This document shows positions 26,828 through 35,581 of a stretch of 64,000 nucleotides of DNA, piece by piece. The notes under the pieces are model-generated. The model was not told the origin of the DNA. It worked only from the letters and a program-made list of their open reading frames with translations, and searched no databases. Source of the stretch: an uncultured Oscillospiraceae bacterium (GTDB taxonomy: Bacteria > Bacillota > Clostridia > Oscillospirales > Oscillospiraceae); NCBI GenBank assembly GCA_934569045.1, contig CAKTJX010000002.1:1-64000 (forward strand), given 5' to 3'. A program made the position numbers and the translations under genes. The stretch's first letter is position 1. Every line of letters begins with the position of its first letter.

Positions 26828-26987
26828 ATCAATCGTTGCGTTTATAAAACTTTTGAGCCTCGTAGGGGCGGCTATCAGCCGCCCGGAAGGGATCAAAAGT
26901 GAACTGTAAAAACCAAACGCCCAAGCCCTGTCGCCTCCGGGCGGCTGGTAGCCGCCCCTACGGGCCTTCCACTTTTGATTCGCGTTG
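26820..26987. repeat. MITE-like palindromic element, type II (copy C)
   Basis: About 168 bp between CAATGTGAATCAATCGTTG (left) and TTGATTCGCGTTG (right), an imperfect inverted terminal pair. The core is nearly identical to copy B, in the same orientation. The tetR stop codon lies within the left end. Confidence 0.8.
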
Positions 26988-27014
26988 CCAAATCCCAATA
27001 AAGGAGGAATCCAT

Positions 27015-29339
27015 ATGAAACGACCCCTATTCACAAGAGCGCTCTCCCTGCTGCTGATCCTGGCGTTCCTGCCCACCCTGGTGCTGGCGGACAACTGGTA
27101 TCTGGAATACGGAGATATCACCGTCTCCGCTACGGATGACGGAAATGGCGGCACGACGCAAACCGTCAGCCAAGGCGAAGTGACCAAGGAGGACGACGCG
27201 CCCACCATCAGCACCTGGGACCCGGACGGTGAGAATGCCGGGAGCAGTGAAAGCACCAACAATACCATTACCATCTCGGCAGATGCCGGAACCACGGCAG
27301 AGGTGACGCTGGACGATGTGAACATCGATGTCAGCAGCAAGGGAGAGGCCGCGATCTCGACCAGTGGTGCGGGAGATGTAACCCTGACCCTTAGTGGGGA
27401 AAATGAGGTTTCCAGCGGGAGCGGACACGCCGGTGTGGAGAAAGGCAACGGCGGTGAACTGACCATTACCGCTCCGGTCCCTGAACAAGGGGAAGAACCC
27501 GGCAGCCTGGAGGCCAACGGCGGTTATGCGGCAGCGGGCATCGGCGGCGGAAACGGGCAGTCCGTTAGCAATATCACCATTACGGGCGATGCCCAGGTAG
27601 ATGCCACTGGCGGATATGACGGTGCCGGAATCGGCGGTGGATGTAACGGCAGCGGCAGCAATATCACCATTGATGACAATGCCCATGTAAATGCTGCGGC
27701 CGGAGTTGGCGATCGCGGTGACGGTGGCGGTGCCGGGATCGGTGGCGGAGAGTGCAGCGAGGGCAGCAATATCTCCATCAAAGGCAATGCCCAAGTGGAT
27801 GCCACAGGCGGATGGAGAAGTGCCGGAATCGGCGGTGGATATGAACGCGACGGCAGCAACATCACCATTGACGGCAATGCCCAGGTGGATGCCACAGGTG
27901 GATGGGGAGGTGCCGGGATTGGCGGCGGATATAGAGGCAGCGGCAGCGTTACCATTGGCGGCAACGCTCAGGTGGATGCCGCAGGCGGGAAGTACGGTGC
28001 CGGGATCGGCGGCGGAAATAATCCTACAGGATCTCAAAACAACACAGTCACAATCCGGGAGAACGCACAGGTAAGAGTACGGGCTGGCATATACGCCTCT
28101 TACATCGGCAGTGGTTGCGGCAAAAATTTTGGTGACAAGGACGAACTTACGCCGGATACGGTTGCGAACGGGCTGGTCAACGGATGGATTGCCTACTACG
28201 ATTCCGATAAGAATATGGAGCAGGATACGCCCCAGAAGGTGGTCTACCGGGGTACAGACGGCAAGCTAAAGGAAATCAGCGGAGATAACATCACTATTAC
28301 CAGTCGGGTACCCCCCACCTGTACGGCGGACGGCAGCATTACCTTCACGGCTGACGGCAAGGAATTCACAGCCAGTGTCAAGGCCACTGGCCACAATTGG
28401 GGTGGTTACACCGTGGACACCTCCGCCACCTGCACACACCCTGGCAGCGAGTCCCGGCACTGCGCAAACTGCGAGGCAACTACAGACGAACGGGAGATTG
28501 CGCAATTGGCCCATGACTGGGAAACCACCTATACGGTGGATCAGGCTGCCACCTGCACAAGCCCCGGCAGCGAGTCCCGGCACTGTGCAAACTGCGAGGC
28601 AAACACAGACAGCCGGGAAATTGCGAAACTAGCCCATGTGTTCAATTCCTACAGCTACAACAATGACGCGACCTGCACCCAGGACGGTACGGAGACCGCC
28701 GCCTGTGACTACGGCTGCGGGCACACCGACAAACGAACCAAGGCAGGGACTATGCTGGCACACGTCTTCACAGACTATAGCTACAACAATGACGCGATTT
28801 GCACCCAGGACGGTACGGAGACCGCACTCTGTGACTATGGCTGCGGCCACACCGACACCCGGACCAAGGCGGGGACGGCGCTGGGGCATCTGTTTGAGAC
28901 CTATGTCTACAATCAGGATGCCACCACCCGGCGCAACGGCACCGAGACGGCCCACTGTGCCCACCCCGGCTGCACCGCCACGGACACCCGGGAGGCCCAG
29001 GGCACCATGCGTGAGGCGGTGACCCCCGCCGCCCTCCAACCCTATTGGGTTCAGGGTCCGGATGGCAAGGCGCTGAATGCCCAGGAGCAGCTGGAAAACG
29101 GTGTGCTCACCATTACAGTCCCGGCTGACACGGCAAGCCTTATGGGCACCATCGCCAGCCTCTATCTTCTGGAAGGGCGGGGTGTTACGGAAATCCGGTT
29201 TGTGACCAACGGCGCGGAATCTTCCTTCCTGCTTGCCGATCTGCTGGCCTATGAGACGGGCGCCTTCACCCTGACCCATACCGGGGCGGAGGTATCCTTC
29301 ACCCTGGACGGGGCGGATATCCGGGAAATTCTGAAATAA
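27015..29339 (+). CDS. Large secreted repeat protein
   Basis: 774-aa exported protein with a clear signal peptide (MKRPLFTRALSLLLILAFLPTLVLA, cleavage before DNWYLE). Residues 90-360 form a Gly/Asn-rich region with repeated GAGIGGG and NAQVDATGG blocks; five DNA units begin near 27585, 27675, 27783, 27873 and 27960 (spacings of 87-108 bp, all multiples of three), probably a beta-helix-like solenoid. Residues 460-670 hold about five repeats of TCTxxGxExxxC...C...REIAxLAH, each with paired cysteines. A final domain of about 95 aa follows. There is no LPxTG, SLH or transmembrane anchor, so it is presumably released or non-covalently attached. ATG at 27015 behind AAGGAGG. Adhesion or glycan binding is possible but unproven. 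Confidence 0.8.
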   Translation: MKRPLFTRALSLLLILAFLPTLVLADNWYLEYGDITVSATDDGNGGTTQTVSQGEVTKEDDAPTISTWDPDGENAGSSESTNNTITISADAGTTAEVTLDDVNIDVSSKGEAAISTSGAGDVTLTLSGENEVSSGSGHAGVEKGNGGELTITAPVPEQGEEPGSLEANGGYAAAGIGGGNGQSVSNITITGDAQVDATGGYDGAGIGGGCNGSGSNITIDDNAHVNAAAGVGDRGDGGGAGIGGGECSEGSNISIKGNAQVDATGGWRSAGIGGGYERDGSNITIDGNAQVDATGGWGGAGIGGGYRGSGSVTIGGNAQVDAAGGKYGAGIGGGNNPTGSQNNTVTIRENAQVRVRAGIYASYIGSGCGKNFGDKDELTPDTVANGLVNGWIAYYDSDKNMEQDTPQKVVYRGTDGKLKEISGDNITITSRVPPTCTADGSITFTADGKEFTASVKATGHNWGGYTVDTSATCTHPGSESRHCANCEATTDEREIAQLAHDWETTYTVDQAATCTSPGSESRHCANCEANTDSREIAKLAHVFNSYSYNNDATCTQDGTETAACDYGCGHTDKRTKAGTMLAHVFTDYSYNNDAICTQDGTETALCDYGCGHTDTRTKAGTALGHLFETYVYNQDATTRRNGTETAHCAHPGCTATDTREAQGTMREAVTPAALQPYWVQGPDGKALNAQEQLENGVLTITVPADTASLMGTIASLYLLEGRGVTEIRFVTNGAESSFLLADLLAYETGAFTLTHTGAEVSFTLDGADIREILK

Positions 29340-29345
29340 CCACAA

Positions 29346-29390
29346 AACCAGGGCATGACTTTTGGGGTCGTGCCCTGGTTGCTGTTTTCT
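29346..29390 (+). terminator. Rho-independent terminator of the secreted protein gene
   Basis: AACCAGGGCATGAC / GTCGTGCCCTGGTT stem (29346-29380) followed by GCTGTTTTCTG, starting 6 bp after the stop codon. Confidence 0.8.
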
Positions 29391-29407
29391 GTTTTATACA
29401 GGTGAAA

Positions 29408-29491
29408 ATGAACGTATACCCTAAAAAGGAAGCCCCAACCTTCCCCTTGAGGAAGGTTGGGGGGCTTTCCCGTCAGGGGATACGTTCATCC
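29408..29491. repeat. Short palindromic element, GAACGTATACCC family (copy 1)
   Basis: Inverted ends AATGAACGTATACCCT and (reverse) GATGAACGTATCCCCT, with an internal hairpin AGCCCCAACCTTCC / GGAAGGTTGGGGGGCT. Other copies are at 50569 and 55207. It lies between two convergent genes and could end transcription from both. Confidence 0.8.
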
Positions 29492-29502
29492 AGGCTCCGT
29501 TA

Positions 29503-29967
29503 TCACTGAACTTTATCTTCCCTATACACAACCTCAAACTCCTCCAGCACGCAGTCTCCCGCCTCATCGAAGGGGCGGCCTGCCGCGGCGTAGTCGGGCT
29601 GGAACACGCGGCGGTGCACCGTGCGCCATGATTCCAGGCTGCGGTCATCCTCGCCCTCTTTGTAAGCGTGAGCCGCGCTGACACAGTTAAAGGGGACAAC
29701 GGTGACCTTGGTATCCCGGATCACGCAGGCCGCCTCCCCGTTGTCGAAGAGCACCACACTGTAGGTTCCCTTTTCCGGCAGCGCCTCGCCCTCGGTTTCG
29801 TAGGCGATTTTCGTGCTTGCCGTTGCGGTCTTCACCCCCGCAAGCACCAGCCGAGCCAGTTCATCCCCAGCGGCCCCGCCGCCGCAGAATTTCCAGAGGT
29901 CGTGGCGCTGACGGACATCCATCTTTGCGGCACGGCAATAAGCCTGCCACATTTCTTCTCCGGTCAC
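29503..29967 (-). CDS. ASCH domain protein (YhfF-like)
   Basis: 154-aa protein of the ASCH/PUA-like family, thought to bind RNA or nucleotides, exact role unknown. The fold signature is visible as LVLAGVKTATASTK, GTYSVVLFDNGEAACVIRDTKVTVVPF and a terminal CVLEEFEVVY. I chose the GTG at 29967 ((V)TGEEMWQAYCRAAK): the family usually starts MT.EEMW, and GGAAGG lies about nine bases upstream. The upstream ATG at 30009 would run into rnc and an ATG at 29952 is a second possibility. It lies 16 bp after rnc, convergent to the secreted protein. Confidence 0.82.
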   Translation of the reverse strand: MTGEEMWQAYCRAAKMDVRQRHDLWKFCGGGAAGDELARLVLAGVKTATASTKIAYETEGEALPEKGTYSVVLFDNGEAACVIRDTKVTVVPFNCVSAAHAYKEGEDDRSLESWRTVHRRVFQPDYAAAGRPFDEAGDCVLEEFEVVYREDKVQ

Positions 29968-29983
29968 AGCCCGCACCCCTTCC

Positions 29984-30667
29984 TTATTTCCCGGGAAACA
30001 GGTGGGCAATGGCGATTCTTGCGGCCTCCTGCTCGGCGCGCTTTTTGCTGCGGCCCGCCCCCCGGCCGACCTCGGCGCCGTTCAGATCCACGGCCACCTC
30101 AAAGTGCTTGTCGTGGTCCGGGCCTGTCTCGCCGGTGAGCTGGTAGGTGAGCACCTGGTTCTTCTTCTGCTGCACCAGCTCCTGGAGCTTGGTCTTATAA
30201 TCCATGTTGTGCAGCTGGCTCACAGGGACCTCTACCAGAATAAAGGTCTGGATAAAGTGCAGCGCCGCCTCCGTACCGCCGTCCAGAAAACTCGCGGCAA
30301 TGACAGACTCCACCGCGTCCGCCAGGATGGACTCCCGGGTCCGGCCGCCGCCCTGCTCCTCGCCGTGGCCCAGCAGCAGGTGCCTGCCCAGCTGGATTTT
30401 CTCCGCGACCCCGGCCAGGGTCTTTTCGCAGACCATGTCCGCCCGCATCCGGGTCAGCTCCCCCTCCGGGCGGTCCGGGAAATTCCGGTATAGGTACTCC
30501 GCCACCAGCATTCCCAGAATGCTGTCCCCCAGAAATTCCAGCCGCTCATTGCTGAGCAGGCTGTTGTGCCAGCGCTCATTGGCGTAGGAGGAATGGGTCA
30601 GGGCATTTTGCAGCAGGGAAATATTGTGAAAGTGATAGCCGATTTCTTCTTCCAGATCCTTAATCAT
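29984..30667 (-). CDS. rnc: Ribonuclease III
   Basis: Double-strand-specific endoribonuclease for rRNA and mRNA processing. 227 aa: RNase III domain with the signature NERLEFLGDSILGMLVAEYLY and ADAVESVIAASFLDGG (catalytic Glu/Asp), and a C-terminal dsRNA-binding domain from about residue 155 (DYKTKLQELVQQKK ... SKKRAEQEAARIAI). ATG at 30667 behind AAGGAG, overlapping the plsX stop. The commonly intervening acpP gene is missing between plsX and rnc, and smc is not downstream. Confidence 0.96.
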   Translation of the reverse strand: MIKDLEEEIGYHFHNISLLQNALTHSSYANERWHNSLLSNERLEFLGDSILGMLVAEYLYRNFPDRPEGELTRMRADMVCEKTLAGVAEKIQLGRHLLLGHGEEQGGGRTRESILADAVESVIAASFLDGGTEAALHFIQTFILVEVPVSQLHNMDYKTKLQELVQQKKNQVLTYQLTGETGPDHDKHFEVAVDLNGAEVGRGAGRSKKRAEQEAARIAIAHLFPGK

Positions 30668-31697
30668 CGATTTGCTCCTTCGATTTCGCAAGCAGAGCCA
30701 GAGCCTCCTCCAGCTCCGGGGTAATATCATTCTGGGCCGCCTCCATGGCCTGCTTCACCGCGTTGCGGAAGGCCAGCCGGTCCGACGCGCCGTGGGCCTT
30801 GATCACGGGCTTTTTGATGCCCAGCAGCTGGGTGCCGCCGATCTCGTGATAGTCCAGCAGCTTCATCATCTGCTTGACCCCGGAGGAGCACAGCAGGTAG
30901 CCCAGCTTGGAGAAGGCGTTTTTCTTGAACATTCTCTTCATGAGGCTGCCCATAAACATGGCGGTGCCCTCAATGGACTTCAGCAGGATGTTGCCGGAGA
31001 AGCCGTCGCAGACAACAACATCTACGGCCCCCAGGGGTACATCCCGGGCCTCTACATTGCCCACAAAGTTCAGAAGGCCCTTTTGGCCCGCCTGGGTAAG
31101 CAGGGCGTAGGCGTCCCGCTGGAGCTGGGTACCCTTGGAATCCTCGGTGCCGATATTCAGCAGGCCCACCCTGGGATTTGCCACCCCCAGGCGCTTTTTC
31201 GCGTAGGCAGAGCCCACCAGGCCGAATTGCAGCAGGAATTCCGGGGTGCACTCGGCGTTGGCGCCGCAGTCCACAATGACCGTGTTTCCACCGGCCTTGT
31301 TGGGCATGGCGGGAGCCATGGAGGCCCGGCGGATGCCCTTCACCCGCTTGACAATCAGCGTTGCCCCGGTGAGCAGCGCGCCGGTGGACCCGGCGGAGAC
31401 AAAGGCATCTCCCTGGCCCTCCGCCAGCATCCGCAGGCCGATGACCATGGAGGAATTCTTCCGCTTGTGAATCACCGTGCCGGGATCATCGTGCATATCC
31501 ACTACGTCCTCTGCCCCGGCAATCTCCATGCCCTCCGGCAGATTGTTGAGCCCGTGCTTGCGCATGACCTCCAGAATCTCCTCGCTGCGGCCAACCAGGG
31601 TGATCTCCGCGCCAAAATCCTTGGCCGCGTCAATGGCACCCAGCACCGCTGCCTCCGGTGCCAGATCGCCGCCCATGGCATCCAGAATAACCTTCAT
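30660..31697 (-). CDS. plsX: Phosphate acyltransferase PlsX
   Basis: 345-aa enzyme converting acyl-ACP to acyl-phosphate for phospholipid synthesis. MKVILDAMGGDLAPEAAVLGA at the start is the family hallmark; SAGSTGALLTGATLIVKRVKGIRR and CDGFSGNILLKSIEGTA are further conserved blocks. The ATG at 31697 follows GAGGGAG; an upstream ATG at 31724 would add residues from the repeat element. First gene of plsX-rnc-ASCH. Confidence 0.96.
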   Translation of the reverse strand: MKVILDAMGGDLAPEAAVLGAIDAAKDFGAEITLVGRSEEILEVMRKHGLNNLPEGMEIAGAEDVVDMHDDPGTVIHKRKNSSMVIGLRMLAEGQGDAFVSAGSTGALLTGATLIVKRVKGIRRASMAPAMPNKAGGNTVIVDCGANAECTPEFLLQFGLVGSAYAKKRLGVANPRVGLLNIGTEDSKGTQLQRDAYALLTQAGQKGLLNFVGNVEARDVPLGAVDVVVCDGFSGNILLKSIEGTAMFMGSLMKRMFKKNAFSKLGYLLCSSGVKQMMKLLDYHEIGGTQLLGIKKPVIKAHGASDRLAFRNAVKQAMEAAQNDITPELEEALALLAKSKEQIDD

Positions 31698-31721
31698 TGT
31701 TTCTCCCTCGCTTTCTATTAT

Positions 31722-31918
31722 CAATGCGAATCAAGCGTTGACGGCCCGTAGGGGCGGCTACCAGCCGCCCGGAGACGAAAGGGCCTGAGCGTTTGGTCTT
31801 CACCGCCCACTTTCGATGCCTTCCGGGCGGCTAATAGCCGCCCCTACAAGGCTCAAAAGTTATAAAACGCCCCAAATATCTGGGAAATATCGAATAGTTC
31901 AACTCTTGATTCACATTG
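31722..31918. repeat. MITE-like palindromic element, type II (copy D, most complete)
   Basis: 197 bp with inverted termini matching at 18 of 20 positions (CAATGCGAATCAAGCGTTGA and, reversed, CAATGTGAATCAAGAGTTGA). The internal arms are GTAGGGGCGGCTACCAGCCGCCC and GGGCGGCTAATAGCCGCCCCTAC. It is inverted relative to copies B, C and E. Its right edge abuts the trmFO stop codon exactly. It fills the plsX-trmFO gap. Confidence 0.85.
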
Positions 31919-33220
31919 TCAGATTCCATTCGCCAGCAGTTTATCGATAACCTGCAAGGCCCGCTGGGAAATGGCCAGATTCTTTTCCGCTTTCTTCCGC
32001 ACCCGGTATTCCAGCGGGGAAATGATGCTGAAATTCACGTTCATGGGCTGGAAGTTCTCAATGCTTTCGTCGCTGATGTACAGCCCCAGGGCCCCGATGG
32101 CGGTGGTCCGGGGGAATTCCGGGGGCTCCTTGCCCTGCACCTTGGCGGCCATGGCCACCGCCGCCAGGAAGCCGGAGGCCGTAGACTCCACATAGCCCTC
32201 TACCCCGGTCATCTGCCCGGCAAAGGCCACCAGGGGGTTCCGCCTATCCGCATAGAACCGGTCCAGCAGCTTGGGGCTCTGCAAAAAGGTATTCTGGTGC
32301 ATGACCCCGTAGCGGACGAACTCCGCGTCACGCAGGGCCGGGATCATGGAGAACACCCGCTTCTGCTCCCCGAATTTCAGGTGGGTCTGGAAGCCCACCA
32401 GATTAAACACGCTCTTGGCCGCATTGTCCTGCCGCAGCTGGAGCACCGCGTAGGGCTCCGCACCGGTTTTCGGGTCCGTCAGGCCCACGGGCTTCATGGG
32501 GCCGTAGCGCAGGGTATCCAGCCCCCGGCGGGCCATGACTTCCACGGGCATACAGCCCTCAAACACCCGCTTGTCCTCAAATCCGTGGACCTCCGCCTCC
32601 TGAGCGGAGACCAGCTCCCGGACAAAGGCCTCATACTGCCCCTTGTCCATAGCGCAGTTCACATAGTCCGGGGTGCCCCGGTCATAGCGGGACTGCCACC
32701 AGGCCCGGTCCATATCCACAGATTCCGCCGTAACCAGCGGGGCCGCCGCGTCGAAAAAGTGCAGATAATCCGTGCCGAAGTATTCCCCGATGGCCTGGGA
32801 CAGCGCATCGGAGGTCAGGGGCCCCGTGGCGATGATCACCGGCCCCTCCGGAACACTCGTCACCTCTTCAGAGCGCACCTCAATCAGGGGATGGCTGCGA
32901 ATCTTCTGGGTGACCAGGCTGGAAAAGCCCTGCCGGTCTACGGCGAGGCATCCCCCCGCCTCCACCCGGGTCTGCTCGGCGCAGGCAAGAATCAGGCTGC
33001 CGCAGCGCCGCAGCTCCTCCTTCAGCAGTCCCACGGCATTTTCCAGCCGATCTCCCCGGAGAGAATTGGAGCACACCAGCTCGGCAAAATCCGCGCTGTG
33101 GTGGGCGGGGCTCTTCTTTTGGGGCTTCATCTCGTAAAGCTTTACGGAGATCCCCCGCTGGGCCAGCTGCCAGGCTGCCTCACAGCCGGCAAGCCCCGCG
33201 CCGATAACCTTCACTTCCAT
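31919..33220 (-). CDS. trmFO: FAD/folate-dependent tRNA (uracil-54-C5)-methyltransferase
   Basis: Makes ribothymidine at tRNA position 54 using methylenetetrahydrofolate and FAD. 433 aa, normal. The N-terminal FAD site is KVIGAGLAGCEAAWQL; conserved SADFAELVCSNSLRGD, INCA-like VNCAMDKGQYEAF and GQMTGVEGYVESTASG follow. The start at 33220 overlaps the topA stop. The topA-trmFO pair is common in Firmicutes. It ends exactly at a repeat element. Confidence 0.96.
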   Translation of the reverse strand: MEVKVIGAGLAGCEAAWQLAQRGISVKLYEMKPQKKSPAHHSADFAELVCSNSLRGDRLENAVGLLKEELRRCGSLILACAEQTRVEAGGCLAVDRQGFSSLVTQKIRSHPLIEVRSEEVTSVPEGPVIIATGPLTSDALSQAIGEYFGTDYLHFFDAAAPLVTAESVDMDRAWWQSRYDRGTPDYVNCAMDKGQYEAFVRELVSAQEAEVHGFEDKRVFEGCMPVEVMARRGLDTLRYGPMKPVGLTDPKTGAEPYAVLQLRQDNAAKSVFNLVGFQTHLKFGEQKRVFSMIPALRDAEFVRYGVMHQNTFLQSPKLLDRFYADRRNPLVAFAGQMTGVEGYVESTASGFLAAVAMAAKVQGKEPPEFPRTTAIGALGLYISDESIENFQPMNVNFSIISPLEYRVRKKAEKNLAISQRALQVIDKLLANGI

Positions 33221-35550
33221 CAGGTGTTCTCCTTCTTCGGCTTGGCCGTGGTCTTTTTCGCGGCTGTGGTTTTCTTTGCCGCAGATTTCTTGGTTGCAGA
33301 AGCGGTCTTTGCCGCGGGTTTCTTCGTTGTTGCCTTCTTGGCCGCCGTCTTTTTGGCGGTGGGCTTTTTCGCCCCGGCCTTTTCGGCGGGCTCCGCCTCC
33401 GCGCTCTGCTCCTCCGGGTTCTCCAGGTCACCGGTGGGCTTCTTTTTGTAGTAGCCTCTCTGATCCTCCGGCAGGAACCGGGGGCACTTTTCATTGATGC
33501 AGAAGGGCTTCATCCGGCCCTTGCCGGACTTTTTGAACATGGTCTGGCCGCACTCCGGGCAGTCCTCCGCCGTGGGCACATCCCAGGTCATGAAGCCGCA
33601 CTCCGCCCCCCGCTCGCAGGCATAGTAGGCGTAGCCCCGCTTGGACTTCCGCTTCAGCAGGCCGCTGCCGCACTTGGGGCACCGGCCGGGCATCCGCTCC
33701 ACCAGGGGCTTGGCGTTCTTACACTCCGGGAAGCCGGGGCAGGCAAGGAATTTGCCGAACCGGCCCATTTTAATAACCATCTTCCGGCCGCAGAGCTCGC
33801 AGACCTCATCGGTCTCCTCCTCCGGCACCTTCAGGCGCACGCCCTCCAGGGCGGTCTCCGCGTCCTTCAGCTCTTTTTCAAAATCCTGGTAGAAGTCCGC
33901 CAGCAGCGCTTTCCAGTTCTGCTTCCCGGCCTCTACCTCGTCCAGGCGGTGCTCCATGTTGGCGGTAAAGCCCACATCCACAATGTCCTGGAACCGCTCC
34001 TTCATGAGCCCGGTGACCACCTCGCCCAGGCCCGTGGGCATCAGGCGCTTGTCCTGCTTGACCACATAATCCCGGTCCTCAATGGTAGAAATGGTGGCGG
34101 CGTAGGTAGAGGGGCGGCCAACGCCCTGCTCCTCCATGGCCTTGACCAGCGTTGCCTCTGTATACCGGGCCGGGGGCTGGGTGAAGTGCTGCTGCTTGTC
34201 CACGCCCACATTCTCCGCCTGCTCCCCCTCCGTCAGGTCCGGCAGGGGGGAACCCAGCACCTCGGCATCGTCATCCCGGCCCTCTTCGTACACCGCGATA
34301 AAGCCAGGGAAGCGCAGGCTCTGGTGGGTAGAGCGGAAGGTGTGCCCGGCGCAGGCCGTGTCGATGGACACGGTATCGTACAGGGCGTTTGCCATCTGGC
34401 TGGCCAGGAACCGGCTCCACACCAGCTTATAGAGCCGGTACTGGTCCGGGGTCAGGCTGGAGCGGACACGCTCCGGGTCCAGCTCCACATGGGTGGGCCG
34501 GATGGCCTCGTGGGCATCCTGGGCCTCCGCCTTGGTTTTATACACATGGAACTTTCCATAGTAATACTGCCTGCCGTAGCGCTGGGAAATAAAGTCCGCC
34601 GCCGCGGCCATGGCCTCGTCACTGAGGCGCAGGGAATCGGTACGCATATAGGTAATGAGACCTAAGGTGCCCTCGCCCTCCACATCGACACCCTCATAGA
34701 GCTGCTGGGCCACCATCATGGTCTTCTTGGGGGTCATGTTCAGCTTCCGGGAGGCCTCCTGCTGCAAGGTGGAGGTGGTGAAGGGAGGCGCGGCGGAACG
34801 CTTCTTCTCCGCCTTTTTCACATTTGTGACGGTGAAGGGCTTGCCGGTGATGTCATCAATCACCGCCTGAGTCTCCGCCTCATTCGCCAGCTCCCGCTTC
34901 TTCTCCTCCCCATAGTAGTGGGCCACAAAGCTGCCGGGCTTGGCAATCCGGTTCAGCTGCACATCCAGGGTCCAATACTCCTTAGGCTGGAAGGCACGGA
35001 TTTCCTCCTCCCGGTCCACCACCATGCGGGTGGCCACGCTCTGCACACGGCCGGCGGACAGGCCTCTGCGGATCTTCTTCCACAGCAGCGGAGAGAGCTC
35101 ATAGCCCACGATCCGGTCCAGAATCCGGCGGGCCTGCTGGGCATCCACCAGATCGTAGTCAATCTCTCTGGGGTGCTGGATGGAGTCCTTCACCACCCGC
35201 TGGGTGATCTCGTGGAAGGTGACCCGGTGGGCCTTCTCGTCCGGCAGCTTCAGGAGCTCCTTCAGGTGCCAGGAAATGGCCTCTCCCTCCCGGTCAGGGT
35301 CCGTTGCGAGATACACGGTATCCGCCTGGGCGGCGGCTGCTTTCAATTCTTTAATGAGGGCCTCTTTGCCCCGCACCGGCAGATATTCCGGGGTGAAATC
35401 ATGCTCTAAGTCCACACCCATTCTGCTCTTCGGCAGGTCCCGCAGGTGGCCCATGCTGGCCTTTACCACATAGTCCGGCCCTAAGTATTTGCCGATGGTC
35501 TTTGCTTTGGAAGGCGACTCAACGATCACCAGATTGTTGGATTTGCCCAT
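33220..35550 (-). CDS. topA: DNA topoisomerase I with lysine/alanine-rich tail
   Basis: Type IA topoisomerase relaxing negative supercoils; 776 aa. TOPRIM motifs are VIVESPSKAKTIGKYLG and ATDPDREGEAISWH; the active-site Tyr is in GLITYMRTDSLRLS. Three four-cysteine zinc motifs follow (CELCGRKM...CPGFPEC, CPKCG...CERGAEC, CPECG...CINEKC). The last 60 residues are a histone-H1-like Lys/Ala/Thr tail (KKTAAKKATTKKPAAK...) expected to bind DNA. The ATG at 35550 is preferred (AAGGA seven bases before); the ATG at 35568 lacks a Shine-Dalgarno. 31 bp after dprA. Confidence 0.96.
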   Translation of the reverse strand: MGKSNNLVIVESPSKAKTIGKYLGPDYVVKASMGHLRDLPKSRMGVDLEHDFTPEYLPVRGKEALIKELKAAAAQADTVYLATDPDREGEAISWHLKELLKLPDEKAHRVTFHEITQRVVKDSIQHPREIDYDLVDAQQARRILDRIVGYELSPLLWKKIRRGLSAGRVQSVATRMVVDREEEIRAFQPKEYWTLDVQLNRIAKPGSFVAHYYGEEKKRELANEAETQAVIDDITGKPFTVTNVKKAEKKRSAAPPFTTSTLQQEASRKLNMTPKKTMMVAQQLYEGVDVEGEGTLGLITYMRTDSLRLSDEAMAAAADFISQRYGRQYYYGKFHVYKTKAEAQDAHEAIRPTHVELDPERVRSSLTPDQYRLYKLVWSRFLASQMANALYDTVSIDTACAGHTFRSTHQSLRFPGFIAVYEEGRDDDAEVLGSPLPDLTEGEQAENVGVDKQQHFTQPPARYTEATLVKAMEEQGVGRPSTYAATISTIEDRDYVVKQDKRLMPTGLGEVVTGLMKERFQDIVDVGFTANMEHRLDEVEAGKQNWKALLADFYQDFEKELKDAETALEGVRLKVPEEETDEVCELCGRKMVIKMGRFGKFLACPGFPECKNAKPLVERMPGRCPKCGSGLLKRKSKRGYAYYACERGAECGFMTWDVPTAEDCPECGQTMFKKSGKGRMKPFCINEKCPRFLPEDQRGYYKKKPTGDLENPEEQSAEAEPAEKAGAKKPTAKKTAAKKATTKKPAAKTASATKKSAAKKTTAAKKTTAKPKKENT

Positions 35551-35581
35551 AATTACATCCTTTTCCATTGTTTTTGGCAGC

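Noticed and set aside
27585..28020. CRISPR or non-coding tandem repeat
   Set aside because: The repeats are in frame, multiples of three, and encode a Gly-rich solenoid in a secreted protein.
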